From positions 2,790,001-2,854,000 of the forward strand of contig NZ_CADCWQ010000001.1 of the NCBI RefSeq assembly GCF_902806455.1: a DNA stretch of 64,000 nt, in the 5' to 3' direction. The notes under the pieces were generated by a model. The model saw nothing but the letters and a program-made list of their open reading frames with translations. It did no database searches and was not told the DNA's origin. Below, one piece after another: positions 9,067 to 17,355 of this stretch (within the stretch, counting starts at the first letter, position 1; every line of letters starts with the position of its first letter). Made by a program: the position numbers and the translations under genes. The DNA comes from Virgibacillus doumboii. Its GTDB lineage: Bacteria; Bacillota; Bacilli; Bacillales; Amphibacillaceae.

Positions 9067-9837
9067 TTAATTTTGAACACTTTCGTTCTCAAAAATGGAA
9101 GAACGATGTTTCATACGATAACTGTCATCGTTTCGAAAATGTATGACTTCAGCCCGATGTATTATCCGATCCAATATGGCTGTGGTTAGACTAGGGTCAC
9201 CTAATAGATCACCCCATTCATTTGGTGCCTTGTTTGACGTTAAAATGATGGAAGATTTGTCATATAGGTCGTTTATTAAATGGAAGAATAAGTTCGCCTC
9301 ACGGTTATCCATTGCCATAAACATAAGGTCATCAATAATCACTAAATTGGAGTTCCTGATACGTTTCATTTTTGTCTGTGATTTCCTTATAATATCCTCC
9401 GTTTTTAATGTATGAATTAAATCTCCCATGGAGATAAAAGAAACTTTATACCCTTGATAAATGGCCTCTATCCCTAGCCCCGTTGCCAAGTGTGTTTTCC
9501 CCACACCTGGCGGTCCCAAAAGGATAAGACTGTATAATTGATCCAACCATGTAAACTCTTTTAGTTGGCTGATATGCTTCTTGCTTAATGATTGTTGTTC
9601 GTTAAGGTTAAACGCATCCAGCGTTTTATAAGAAGGGAATGCAGCCCATTTTAATCTTTTTTCAATCTGTTTCTCATCGCGACGCTTTTGTTCATATTCT
9701 GCCAAACGAGTTAGAAACATTCGATATGTCCACTCATCTGATTCAGCTTGCGTAATAAGCGTCGGCAGGTAATCGGCGGATTCCGACAGCCTTAATGCTC
9801 GCAATTGTTGTTGAATATGTTTCAATGAATGACTCAT
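9067..9837 (-). CDS. istB: IS21-family helper ATPase IstB
   Basis: This 256-residue AAA+ protein has a Walker A motif GPPGVGKTH (about 108-116) and a Walker B region LVIIDDL. It is the usual length for IstB. Its start overlaps the end of istA by 4 bp, as is typical for translational coupling. IstB stimulates the IstA transposase and directs target choice. It resembles DnaA/DnaC-type ATPases, but the position next to istA inside defined IS ends settles the call. Confidence 0.95.
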   Translation of the reverse strand: MSHSLKHIQQQLRALRLSESADYLPTLITQAESDEWTYRMFLTRLAEYEQKRRDEKQIEKRLKWAAFPSYKTLDAFNLNEQQSLSKKHISQLKEFTWLDQLYSLILLGPPGVGKTHLATGLGIEAIYQGYKVSFISMGDLIHTLKTEDIIRKSQTKMKRIRNSNLVIIDDLMFMAMDNREANLFFHLINDLYDKSSIILTSNKAPNEWGDLLGDPSLTTAILDRIIHRAEVIHFRNDDSYRMKHRSSIFENESVQN

Positions 9838-11258
9838 ACGGAGGCTCCTTTCAATAATTCCAGATATTCACTTACCTCACGCGTTTGCGGTTTCGCATTT
9901 ATGATAGATTCATCTAAGCCATGGAGAGGTTTAGGATTTTCTCTGAATTGATCCTGCTGCTCATTGCTCAACGGGTATTGTTGCTTGATGTATTGAACGA
10001 CATCGCTAAATTCAGTTGCACTGTATAAATTTCGACGAATACATTCTTCCAAAGCCTCATTTATCACCGATTGATCAACAGATTTAAGTGTGCGTGAAAC
10101 AAGTTGAAGCTGGTCGCGAATATAACGAGGATACCTTTTACGAGTTTCCTCCAGATAGGCGTAAGCCATCTCTGTATTTTCAAACTGCTCTGAAACACTC
10201 GTAATATATGCCGGTATTCCTTTGGAGCGATCACGCGTATGCTGGCTATGCTGAATCAATTTCCCCTTTTCATGACTAATTTGATGCTCCGCAATAACAG
10301 CTCCCTCTGGGTGCTCGCGTATGATTAAATGGTTATCATCGGTAATTTCAATATGTACCTCTTTATCTTTCTTATATGTCCCGAGAGGGACGGAATAGCG
10401 ATTGGACTTGTAGATAATGGTATTGTCCTTTCGAACCGTTCTTGATATACTTGAATCAATACTTGAAGTAGTAATTCTTGTAGTGACCGGTCTTAAGTGT
10501 TGTTTTTCTAGGGCAAACACTTCGACTGGTCTCTTTTTTGTTGTATTATGAACCCTGCCATTACCTGTTCTCTCAAGCCATGATTCGCTTTGTTCATTCC
10601 ACTTATCTATCGTATGAAAGACACGATTCTTCGCGAAGTTTTTCTTGACGAATCCAACTACATTTTCTATACGTCCTTTACTTTCAGGATCTGCCCTCCG
10701 ACAAACCAAAAGGTTTAATTTCCTTTCATCACGGTACGCTTGAAATTCACTCGTTAGAATCAAATCTCCTGCATTTTCACTGACCACAATTAATGAATCC
10801 TGATCATAAACAATTTCGTGCGGAATCCCCCCAAAGAACTGAAATGCATCCTCATGTGATTGAATCACATCCTTTGTTACGAACGGTCTATCCAGCCACT
10901 TCATATATTTGTATCTGGAATGCGAAAGCACAAAACAAATAAAGTTTAATTTGACTTCCTTCCCATCGGATGTTTTCTGCTTGGTGTGTCCAAAGTCAAC
11001 CTGGACTTGTTGACCCATTGGTTGATCTGGAATGGCTTGATAGATTCGTTTAAATGCTGTCTTGGGTATGGAGTACCTTTCCCGTAGCTCCCTGACATAA
11101 CCGCGTACAGTGCTCTCACCAACGTTTAGGTTCTTATATCTTTCTTGCAACCAATCATAAATTTGTGCACCCGATAGGTCAGGATGTTCACTGAGCCATG
11201 TGTGGATAAGCATTTCATACGGTTCCAACTTTTTCGACCTTGTTTTGGTTGAAGCCAT
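9834..11258 (-). CDS. istA: IS21-family transposase IstA, lacking its N-terminal HTH by a nonsense codon
   Basis: The 474-residue frame contains the rve/DDE integrase core: VDFGH, a YDQD block, and DPESKGRIEN with the catalytic Glu. The start at 11258 is the first ATG after an in-frame TAA at 11262-11264. The upstream frame continues into a typical IstA N-terminal helix-turn-helix (11262-11402), and TAA-TGG-ATG joins the two parts without a shift. Full IstA would be about 520 residues. This copy therefore makes two polypeptides, relies on readthrough, or is defective and was moved by another copy. Confidence 0.9.
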   Translation of the reverse strand: MASTKTRSKKLEPYEMLIHTWLSEHPDLSGAQIYDWLQERYKNLNVGESTVRGYVRELRERYSIPKTAFKRIYQAIPDQPMGQQVQVDFGHTKQKTSDGKEVKLNFICFVLSHSRYKYMKWLDRPFVTKDVIQSHEDAFQFFGGIPHEIVYDQDSLIVVSENAGDLILTSEFQAYRDERKLNLLVCRRADPESKGRIENVVGFVKKNFAKNRVFHTIDKWNEQSESWLERTGNGRVHNTTKKRPVEVFALEKQHLRPVTTRITTSSIDSSISRTVRKDNTIIYKSNRYSVPLGTYKKDKEVHIEITDDNHLIIREHPEGAVIAEHQISHEKGKLIQHSQHTRDRSKGIPAYITSVSEQFENTEMAYAYLEETRKRYPRYIRDQLQLVSRTLKSVDQSVINEALEECIRRNLYSATEFSDVVQYIKQQYPLSNEQQDQFRENPKPLHGLDESIINAKPQTREVSEYLELLKGASV

Positions 11259-11261
11259 CCA

Positions 11262-11402
11262 TTAGCTCATTTCTTCCGGCGATTTATCAAGGTACTTGTA
11301 GACCGTTGTTCTCGATATCCCTAACTTCTTTGCAATTCTTCTTATCTTAAATCCTTGCTGCTTTAGTCGATATATTTCCATATACACTTGCCACTTTTCC
11401 AC
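11262..11402 (-). pseudogene. Detached N-terminal HTH part of IstA (46 aa)
   Basis: The frame begins with GTG at 11402 and reads a helix-turn-helix resembling IS21 IstA N termini (IAKKLGISRTTVYKYL) before a TAA at 11262-11264. The next codons continue in the same frame into the annotated transposase. Loss of the link would separate sequence recognition from catalysis. Confidence 0.75.
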
Positions 11403-11501
11403 CTTTCAAGTTCCCTCCATTGCTGATATGAATTCTAAAAATCTATCATATTATACAACAATAAGGGTCATTATTTAATGGGGACGGGGAGACGACCGCG
11501 C

Positions 11502-11551
11502 GACATTGAAATAGGTGCCGCCCCTCCCGGGGCGACACCTATTTCAATGTC
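11502..11551. repeat. 50-bp near-perfect hairpin inside the IS
   Basis: The arms GACATTGAAATAGGTG and CACCTATTTCAATGTC enclose CGCCCC-TCCC-GGGGCG, giving about 22 paired bases with one mismatch. It lies between the element end and istA, upstream of the transposase. Such a structure could stop transcription entering from the host exporter gene, which runs in the opposite direction. Confidence 0.75.
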
Positions 11552-11633
11552 AAATCCCCATAGTATGCTGGTAAAAAAGTGTTCAATTTTATCTATCAAA
11601 AACTGTCTATTTTAGTTTAGCATTCACAAAGGG

Positions 11634-12760
11634 TAAACCAATCTTTTAATTACCTATTTAATAAATGGACTTATTCTTTCAATAAAAATAGGGGAGAAGT
11701 ACTAAAACAAGAGCTTAGTCAAAGCAAAAAGTTACTTAGTCTAGAGTTACTAAGCTCAGTAACATTTGCTGCATCCTTTTTTCTTATCATTTCTTTATTA
11801 TCTCAATCAAAATTACGTATAGGTGATTTCGTTTCTATTATGGAAGCCATACAAAGAGTTTTGAGCTCTATAAGTAGTTTATCTTATATGACATCTAACC
11901 TTAAAGAAGGGACACATTATATAAATGACATATTTTTAATTCTTAACATTCCTGAAAAAGCAGTTAGAAAAGGAAGCTTTAATAATAAGAAACCGCCTGA
12001 TAATGTGATAGAAGTAAGGAATTTAAGTTTTAAATATCCTTTTGAAAATAGCAATGCTATAATGGACATAAGTCTGAAAATTAGAAAAGGTTCTAGCGTA
12101 ATGATTGTAGGCAGTAACGGTTCAGGGAAGTCTACGTTGATAAAATGTCTAATTGGTTTATACCAAGTTCCTGAAGATACAATAAATTTATTCGGTAATG
12201 ATATCACACAACTATCAGAAGAAGAAATTTATGATAAAATCTCTGTTATATATCAGGATTTTGGAATGTATGAATTAACCGCTTTTCAAAATATACTAAT
12301 TGGAGACACAAAAAAGGAAAAATCGAAAGTGATTCAGTCTGCTATTGAGGCTGATATACATGATTACATAAGCACTTTATCTGAAGGATATGATACTAAA
12401 CTTGGAAGGATTTTTGAAGGGAGTAGGGATTTGTCCGGGGGTCAATGGCAAAAACTTGCTTTAGCAAGATCAATTATTAAAGATTCTGATTTAATAATAC
12501 TAGATGAGCCTTCATCTTCACTAGACCCAATAGCAGAAAAGAAGTTATTTATGAATTTTAAGTCGATTACAGAAGGAAAAACATCAATTTATATTTCACA
12601 TCGTATGTATGCGTGTCATTTGGCGGATCATATTATTGTATTAAAAGATGGTAAAATTGTTGAACAAGGTAATCATTCAGAATTACTGAAAATAGATGGT
12701 CATTACACAGAACTTTATAATAATCAATCAGATATGTACAAAGAAAAAATGAGGAGGTAA
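11634..12760 (+). pseudogene. ABC exporter, C-terminal half with ATPase domain, interrupted by IS
   Basis: Separated from its start by the IS, this part continues the exporter frame from codon GTA formed across the junction. It carries the last membrane helices and a complete nucleotide-binding domain: Walker A GSNGSGKST, signature LSGGQ, Walker B LIILDEP and an SHR H-loop. An internal ATG at 11840 could give a 306-residue ATPase-only product, but no good ribosome binding site precedes it. It is followed 4 bp later by the MauE-like gene, so the IS may also reduce expression of the redox genes. Confidence 0.9.
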
Positions 12761-12763
12761 AGC

Positions 12764-13288
12764 ATGGGTATATTTAGTATTACCATAGCATTATTCTTTG
12801 CATATGTGTTTATGTTCTCAGCAGTTACAAAAATTAAAGGGCTTTCAGACCATGTTAAAATCTTTACTAGTTATGAAATATTGCCCCATCAATTTTCAAT
12901 TCCTTTTAGTTTAGGATTCATTGCCATAGAAGTGATTTCTAGTTTACTGATAATTTTTCGATTTCATGCCGTTATAGGAATTATTATGTTAGGGATACTT
13001 ACATTCATCTATACATTAGCTATATTAATAAATTTATTACGTGGAAGAAAGGATTTGTCGTGCGGATGTGGTGGAGTATTAGGGGATCACAATATTTCGT
13101 ATAAGCTTATTTCCAGAAATATTTTGATTATATCAGGGTTATTCTTGGTGTACCTGTTGCCATCGGGAGAAATATTGTTAGTACCGTACGTCCTACTGAA
13201 TATATTAGTAATTTCAGGTTTTTGTTTGTATCTAATAGTTATAGAAATGCAGACTATTAAAAGATTGAGAAAGGAGCTGTTAGCATGA
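12764..13288 (+). CDS. MauE/DoxX-like membrane redox protein
   Basis: This 174-residue integral membrane protein has four to five helices and a Cys100-Gly-Cys102 pair in a loop (LSCGCGG), the pattern of the MauE family. MauE-like proteins pass reducing or oxidising equivalents across the membrane to partner thioredoxins, like DsbB/VKOR functionally. AGGAGG precedes the ATG, and the gene is nearly contiguous with the exporter and overlaps the next small ORF by 4 bp. In this locus it probably drives disulfide formation in the six-Cys peptides through the CxxC protein at 13424. That role is inferred. Confidence 0.85.
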   Translation: MGIFSITIALFFAYVFMFSAVTKIKGLSDHVKIFTSYEILPHQFSIPFSLGFIAIEVISSLLIIFRFHAVIGIIMLGILTFIYTLAILINLLRGRKDLSCGCGGVLGDHNISYKLISRNILIISGLFLVYLLPSGEILLVPYVLLNILVISGFCLYLIVIEMQTIKRLRKELLA

Positions 13289-13431
13289 TAGTAAACATTC
13301 TTTTATTATTGGTGCTATGTGTAATTTTGATTCAGAGTTTTTGTTTTCTTAGCTACTTCAAAACAGTAAACGGTTTTTTTCAGCAAATCGAACAGATAGA
13401 CTTACCAAACAAGGAGAAGAAAAATGATTAA
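13285..13431 (+). CDS. Small single-pass membrane peptide (48 aa)
   Basis: The ATG overlaps the stop of the MauE-like gene (ATGA), and AAGGAG lies upstream. The product has one hydrophobic segment (about 2-24) and a short charged tail. The stop overlaps the start of the next gene, so three genes are translationally coupled. It may be an accessory subunit of the redox pair. No family is recognised. Confidence 0.65.
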   Translation: MIVNILLLLVLCVILIQSFCFLSYFKTVNGFFQQIEQIDLPNKEKKND

Positions 13432-13921
13432 AATAGCTATTCTGATATGTATGGTAATCATAATTGTTTTTAATTTTTTGCTGTTAAAAAGGTCTAAAGA
13501 TTTATTAATGTTTTATATGGAGACAATTGCAAAAAGCCCTTATTTAAGTGTCGCCAAAGAGCTTCATATTGGGCAACAAATTAATTTGGAGTATCTTAGT
13601 AAACAAAATATTGCTTTTGAAGGAGACCTAATTATAATGGCCGTATCGGTTAAGTGCTCGACTTGTAAAGAAATTATTAATGGATTTGAGCAGGCTGAAA
13701 TGGAACTTCGTGATTTTGTTATTGTAAGTAATGGTGTAATTCCAATTAAACAAAAAACTATTCTTTTAGAAAATAAAATTAAAATGGTAGAATCAGAAGA
13801 ATTCTTTAACTCACTTGGTTTGAGATCTGTACCTAGAGTAATCAACATTGATAAAGGAATTGTAACAAATATTAGCAGGATAACACATAGTAATGAATTA
13901 AGTTTCACACCCCAAAACTAA
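13424..13921 (+). CDS. Membrane-anchored thioredoxin-like protein (TlpA/ResA type)
   Basis: This 165-residue protein has an N-terminal anchor (about 2-22), an extracytoplasmic thioredoxin fold with CxxC at Cys78-Ser-Thr-Cys81, and a cis-Pro region (SVPR, Pro137). The start ATG has AAGGAG about 8 nt upstream and overlaps the preceding small ORF. MauE plus TlpA-like pairs are a known arrangement for electron transfer across the membrane. It may oxidise or isomerise the secreted six-Cys peptides. The frame at 6187 looks like a truncated relative. A weak CCCC/GGGG hairpin (13910-13925) follows the stop. Confidence 0.85.
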   Translation: MIKIAILICMVIIIVFNFLLLKRSKDLLMFYMETIAKSPYLSVAKELHIGQQINLEYLSKQNIAFEGDLIIMAVSVKCSTCKEIINGFEQAEMELRDFVIVSNGVIPIKQKTILLENKIKMVESEEFFNSLGLRSVPRVINIDKGIVTNISRITHSNELSFTPQN

Positions 13922-14388
13922 GGGGATTTTAGCCTTCAAAATAACTGTTTTCCCTTGTCCACATTGTATCTTTGGCTTCCAAAAAGAAACAATCCGATTT
14001 TGTTTCGATGCAATTCCCTTTTGGTCAGAAGATGAACCCTCACCAGCTGACAATCTAAGGATAATTATTATATTCTGTATGCTTGTTTTCTGGTTTGGAA
14101 ATCCAAAAGGGAGAACTCCTCGCTAGTTTCCTTTCCATAATAACTAAAAATGTTAGCTGCATTCCTGATTAATTCCCACTTGAACTACATATTCTTTACA
14201 TTTTTTATGTTCAATTAAAAACTGCTTTGGTATTCGAGTTTGAAAGGGAATGAATACGCCTCCTGTTGCCAGAACGGGATCACTCTTTTACTATTTCACT
14301 TATAAAGAGTTATTCCACAATCTGGCCCGTTAGTTGAACAACTATATCATTTTCTTTTTGTTTATATTTTATCTATTGCAGACTAGAT
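13922..14388. other. Intergenic, no supported gene
   Basis: This 467-bp gap ends the peptide locus. A plus-strand frame of about 75 codons (roughly 13900-14127) stays open and contains CPHC but has no start codon or ribosome binding site, so it may be a relic. Nothing else is recognisable. Confidence 0.4.
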
Positions 14389-14841
14389 TCAAACTTTTTT
14401 ATTATCATTAGTTTTCTTTATATAATCATCAATCAATTTTTTAAGGAAAAAGTCATTTGTATACCGTCGATAAAAATAAATGGACTTTGACCAAATTTTT
14501 ACACCTTCTTTTTCAATACATCTGCGTTCTGGGTCTTCTTGCAGATTGTTGATTTCTTCTGAAGACATCAAATGTATCTCCATACCATCAACATAAAATC
14601 TGAAATGCCAAAAACCACCTTTCTGACTTGCAGGTGTTGGACTATATTTCTTGAACATTTCATATGCACCTTCATAGCAATCCCATTGAATCATAATATC
14701 CAAATCTTCCATATCAAAGGAATCTATACCGTTTACGAAAAGTGCTGTTGAGGCATCGAAACTATATATGATGTTATTTTCCTTTAATTCATTTACTAAT
14801 TTAAAGATTATTTCCCACCACTTCTTAGGGTTTGGTTCCAA
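14389..14841 (-). CDS. Nucleotidyltransferase-fold protein (150 aa)
   Basis: The protein has an acidic pair in a strand context (MEDLDIMIQWD, about 41-51) and a later EIHLM strand, as in minimal nucleotidyltransferases that modify small molecules or act as MNT-type domains. The classical GS motif is replaced by a degenerate FDASTAL stretch, so activity is uncertain. It is monocistronic at the edge of the accessory region. An antibiotic-modifying or toxin-antitoxin function is possible but not shown. Confidence 0.6.
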   Translation of the reverse strand: MEPNPKKWWEIIFKLVNELKENNIIYSFDASTALFVNGIDSFDMEDLDIMIQWDCYEGAYEMFKKYSPTPASQKGGFWHFRFYVDGMEIHLMSSEEINNLQEDPERRCIEKEGVKIWSKSIYFYRRYTNDFFLKKLIDDYIKKTNDNKKV

Positions 14842-15225
14842 GTAACATCTGCCTCCTCTGACCCCTTACTCAACAAACTGCCAGTTAGAAGCAAATGTGT
14901 TTTTAATAGATTTATCATTAGAAACGTCGTAAGAATTGGTATCCCAATTGACACACCATTTGCCACTTAATTTTGAGTGTACAACAATCTCTGTCCATTA
15001 AAATTATTATAAAAAGTGTTCAAATTCCTTATATTAAAGCGATACGGCATACGACGATTCGTATGCCATTTCTTATGTCAATTTAACATTGTGCACCTCA
15101 AAACGGAACGGTTTACTTTATTGGTAGGGGGTATATTTTGACAATTATTTCATTTAACTACTGACTACTTTTCTGATGTTTATATTTCTTTTTATGTGGT
15201 TAAGCACATGTAGGAGGTATTCATC
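14842..15225. other. Intergenic with hairpin
   Basis: The gap holds a perfect hairpin GGCATACGA-CGAT-TCGTATGCC at 15046-15067 without a strong T-tract. The string aaaaagtgttcaaatt (from 15011) resembles the end repeats of the IS at 9031 and may be a relic. AGGAGG precedes the AbrB-like gene. Confidence 0.45.
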
Positions 15226-15534
15226 ATGAGTGTCATTGAGTTGCGGTATGCTAAATTCCCGAAATACGGACACATTTATTTACCTGCAGGATGGCTGAAA
15301 CTTTTAGGTATGCAGCCTGGATCAAATGCGGAAATATCATATAAAAACAAAGAAATCCGTATTCGTAGAGTTCCAGAATATACAACGGAAAATGTTCGTC
15401 ATATCTCTCACAATAACTTCATTTTAATTCCTAAAGAGATTCAAAGATTTGCCAAGCTCCATCCAAGCCAAACATATCGCATGTTTGTGGATGATGAACG
15501 AAAAGAATTTATTGTACAGCCAGAATACGATTGA
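15226..15534 (+). CDS. AbrB/SpoVT-like DNA-binding protein (102 aa)
   Basis: A swapped-hairpin AbrB-type motif is visible at about 13-50 (GHIYLPAGWLKLLGMQPG followed by alternating charged and hydrophobic residues), and a second weaker repeat follows (about 60-100, NFILIPKEIQRFAKL). Proteins of this kind act as transition-state regulators or antitoxins. No toxin gene is adjacent. The ATG has AGGAGG about 9 nt upstream. Confidence 0.65.
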   Translation: MSVIELRYAKFPKYGHIYLPAGWLKLLGMQPGSNAEISYKNKEIRIRRVPEYTTENVRHISHNNFILIPKEIQRFAKLHPSQTYRMFVDDERKEFIVQPEYD

Positions 15535-15590
15535 TTATGTGATGTTACAGAACGGGGGTAAACATAGCATAAAAACACATTTAAGCATCA

Positions 15591-16385
15591 TCATCCCCGC
15601 CCATCAACCTTCTCAATAATAGACAGCAGCTCCTCCAGCTGAGAAATCTCATAATCTGGTACCACATCTTCTTTCCCTTCCCAATGCCGGTTAATCCAGA
15701 CCGAGGCTATCCCTGTCCTGGAAGCACCCAGAATATCTGTCTTCAGATTGTCTCCAACCATCAGCACCTCTTCTTTATCAACGGAAAGAAGGCCGAGTGC
15801 GTGCATAAAAATATCAGGATCTGGTTTCCCTTTTCCAAAAGCTCCCGAAATCACAATATGATCAAAATACCTCCTCAGTTCCGGAGTTAAATCAAGTTTT
15901 GCTTCCTGCAAACTGGGAGAACCGTTTGTCAGCAGCAGCAACTGATATTTCCCTTTTAGTTGCTCCAATACGTGAAACGTGTCATCAAAAACAAGTGCAT
16001 TCCGCTTTCGTTCTTCAGGGAATGTTTCGGCAAGTTCATATCCAAACTGGAGATCATCAATTCCCATATCCTTCAGCCCGCTTATCCATACTTCTTTTTG
16101 ATACGCCGGAGCAATCTTTTTCAGTTCACGAAACCCTTCCCCATCATCGTCAAAATCCGCCCACAGTCCTTCAAAAGGATTAATGCCAATCATCTGTGTA
16201 AAAGAATATGTATTATAAGAAGCATACAGTTTCCTGGCATTTTCCCGGACATTTTTTTCCAGTTCAACAGGATCAACACGATATTTTTCGAAGGCGAGAT
16301 TACAAGTATTATTAAAAGCTTTGTCTACACTTTTTTTATCCCAAAGCAGTGTGTCGTCCAGGTCAAACATAATTGCCTTAATCAT
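15591..16385 (-). CDS. HAD-family hydrolase (HAD-IA)
   Basis: All four HAD motifs are present: FDLDDTLL near the N terminus, LLTNGSPS, the KGKPDPDIF lysine region, and VGDNLKTDILGA. This predicts a Mg-dependent phosphatase of small phosphorylated metabolites, similar in layout to YjjG/YfnB-like nucleotidases. The ATG at 16385 is chosen because AAGGAG lies 8 nt upstream; the ATG and GTG 6-9 nt earlier are too close. It is the last gene of a HAD-GNAT-CsaA leftward group. Confidence 0.9.
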   Translation of the reverse strand: MIKAIMFDLDDTLLWDKKSVDKAFNNTCNLAFEKYRVDPVELEKNVRENARKLYASYNTYSFTQMIGINPFEGLWADFDDDGEGFRELKKIAPAYQKEVWISGLKDMGIDDLQFGYELAETFPEERKRNALVFDDTFHVLEQLKGKYQLLLLTNGSPSLQEAKLDLTPELRRYFDHIVISGAFGKGKPDPDIFMHALGLLSVDKEEVLMVGDNLKTDILGASRTGIASVWINRHWEGKEDVVPDYEISQLEELLSIIEKVDGRG

Positions 16386-16397
16386 CTGCATCACTCC

Positions 16398-16862
16398 TTA
16401 GCAATCATACTCCATTTTCACAAATTCAAATGTACCGCCATTCGTCGCTTGCAAAAAACTGTGAACCACCTGGAACCCAGCTTTTTCATACACCTTTATC
16501 CCACGTTTGTTAAACGCAGCTACTGCAAGTGTAAGCTTTTCCGGATAAAACTCCGATTCAGCAAATTCCATACCAGCCCTAACAAAATCCAACCCTTCCC
16601 CTCTCCCTGTTAAATCAGGGCGCATGCCAAGTCCGATATCAACAGTAATTTCATTCGTTTTCGAAAAGCTGAAAAATCCGACCAGCTCATCCGCTTGCAG
16701 AACGACATACACCAGTTCACCACGCGCTTCAGAATCTAGAAATTCAGCCAGGTCCTCTTCATCCGACTTCATATCATAAAACGCATATTCCCCATCATAG
16801 TGCCAGTGGTATGCAATATGTTCGGCCTGCTCCTGTGTTATCTGTTTGAAAATATAAGTCAC
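16398..16862 (-). CDS. GNAT-family N-acetyltransferase
   Basis: This 154-residue protein has the GNAT core, with the acetyl-CoA site at about 83-98 (LGMRPDLTGRGEGLDFV, a variant of the R/Q-x-x-G-x-G/A loop) and a YEKAGF strand-helix near the C terminus. It starts at GTG with GAGGGG 6 nt upstream. It lies 13 bp from the HAD gene and 16 bp from csaA in one transcription unit. The substrate is unknown. Confidence 0.85.
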   Translation of the reverse strand: MTYIFKQITQEQAEHIAYHWHYDGEYAFYDMKSDEEDLAEFLDSEARGELVYVVLQADELVGFFSFSKTNEITVDIGLGMRPDLTGRGEGLDFVRAGMEFAESEFYPEKLTLAVAAFNKRGIKVYEKAGFQVVHSFLQATNGGTFEFVKMEYDC

Positions 16863-16877
16863 AATAATCCCCTCAAA

Positions 16878-17207
16878 TTATGAAATACGGGTACCGTTTT
16901 CGACATGTTCATCCGGCCCCAAAAGCACCACATCCCCTTCTTCAGGGACGCCTCCAATCACTAATGCTTCAGATTTGTATCCAGCTACCCGCATTGGTGG
17001 AAAATTCACGACACCAACTACCTGCTTTCCAATCAACTGCTCAGGTTCATACCTCTTTGTAATTTGTGCCGAAGACTGCTTTACTCCAACTTCACCAAAA
17101 TCAATTTCCAGTTTGATTGCCGGTTTGCGTGCCTCCGGAAAAGGTTCTGCCTTAAGCACCGTTCCAATCCGAAGATCTAGGTTCATAAAGTCTTCAATCG
17201 TTGCCAT
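16878..17207 (-). CDS. csaA: CsaA-like tRNA-binding-domain chaperone
   Basis: This 109-residue protein is a single tRNA-binding (OB-fold) domain with DLRIGTVLKAE near the start and FPPMRVAGYKSEALVIG, as in Bacillus CsaA. CsaA is a dimeric chaperone-like protein that binds peptides and has been linked to secretion. AGGAGG precedes the ATG. It is the first gene of the leftward CsaA-GNAT-HAD group. Confidence 0.9.
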   Translation of the reverse strand: MATIEDFMNLDLRIGTVLKAEPFPEARKPAIKLEIDFGEVGVKQSSAQITKRYEPEQLIGKQVVGVVNFPPMRVAGYKSEALVIGGVPEEGDVVLLGPDEHVENGTRIS

Positions 17208-17290
17208 AAAGATTACCTCCTAATAAAAATTATCCATATCAATATAAACAGATGACACTTTATACATACATTAACCCTCAAAACAAAGAA

Positions 17291-17321
17291 TTGACAATCT
17301 ACTTGTCTTAAACTATATAAT
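17291..17321 (+). promoter_or_regulatory. Sigma-A type promoter for the GNAT gene at 17356
   Basis: TTGACA (17291-17296) is followed 17 bp later by TATATA, which overlaps TATAAT (17316-17321). The ATG of the acetyltransferase is 35 bp downstream. Confidence 0.7.
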
Positions 17322-17355
17322 AGAACAAGTATAATGGACAGTGTGAAGGTGTTAA

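Larger units (their letters stand above)
9031..11628. mobile_element. IS21-family insertion sequence inserted in the exporter gene
   Basis: The 2598-bp element has ends TGTGA and TCACA and is flanked by a 5-bp direct repeat AAGGG (9026-9030 and 11629-11633). It holds istA and istB on the minus strand with a 4-bp overlap. Subterminal copies of TTGAACACTTT (about 9049 and 9072, and in inverted form near 11580) look like the multiple transposase-binding repeats of IS21 elements. The clean duplication and perfectly restorable host frame indicate a recent insertion. Confidence 0.95.

Noticed and set aside
13900..14127. Plus-strand open frame with CPHC after the thioredoxin-like gene
   Set aside because: No start codon or ribosome binding site; possibly a relic but not a supportable gene.
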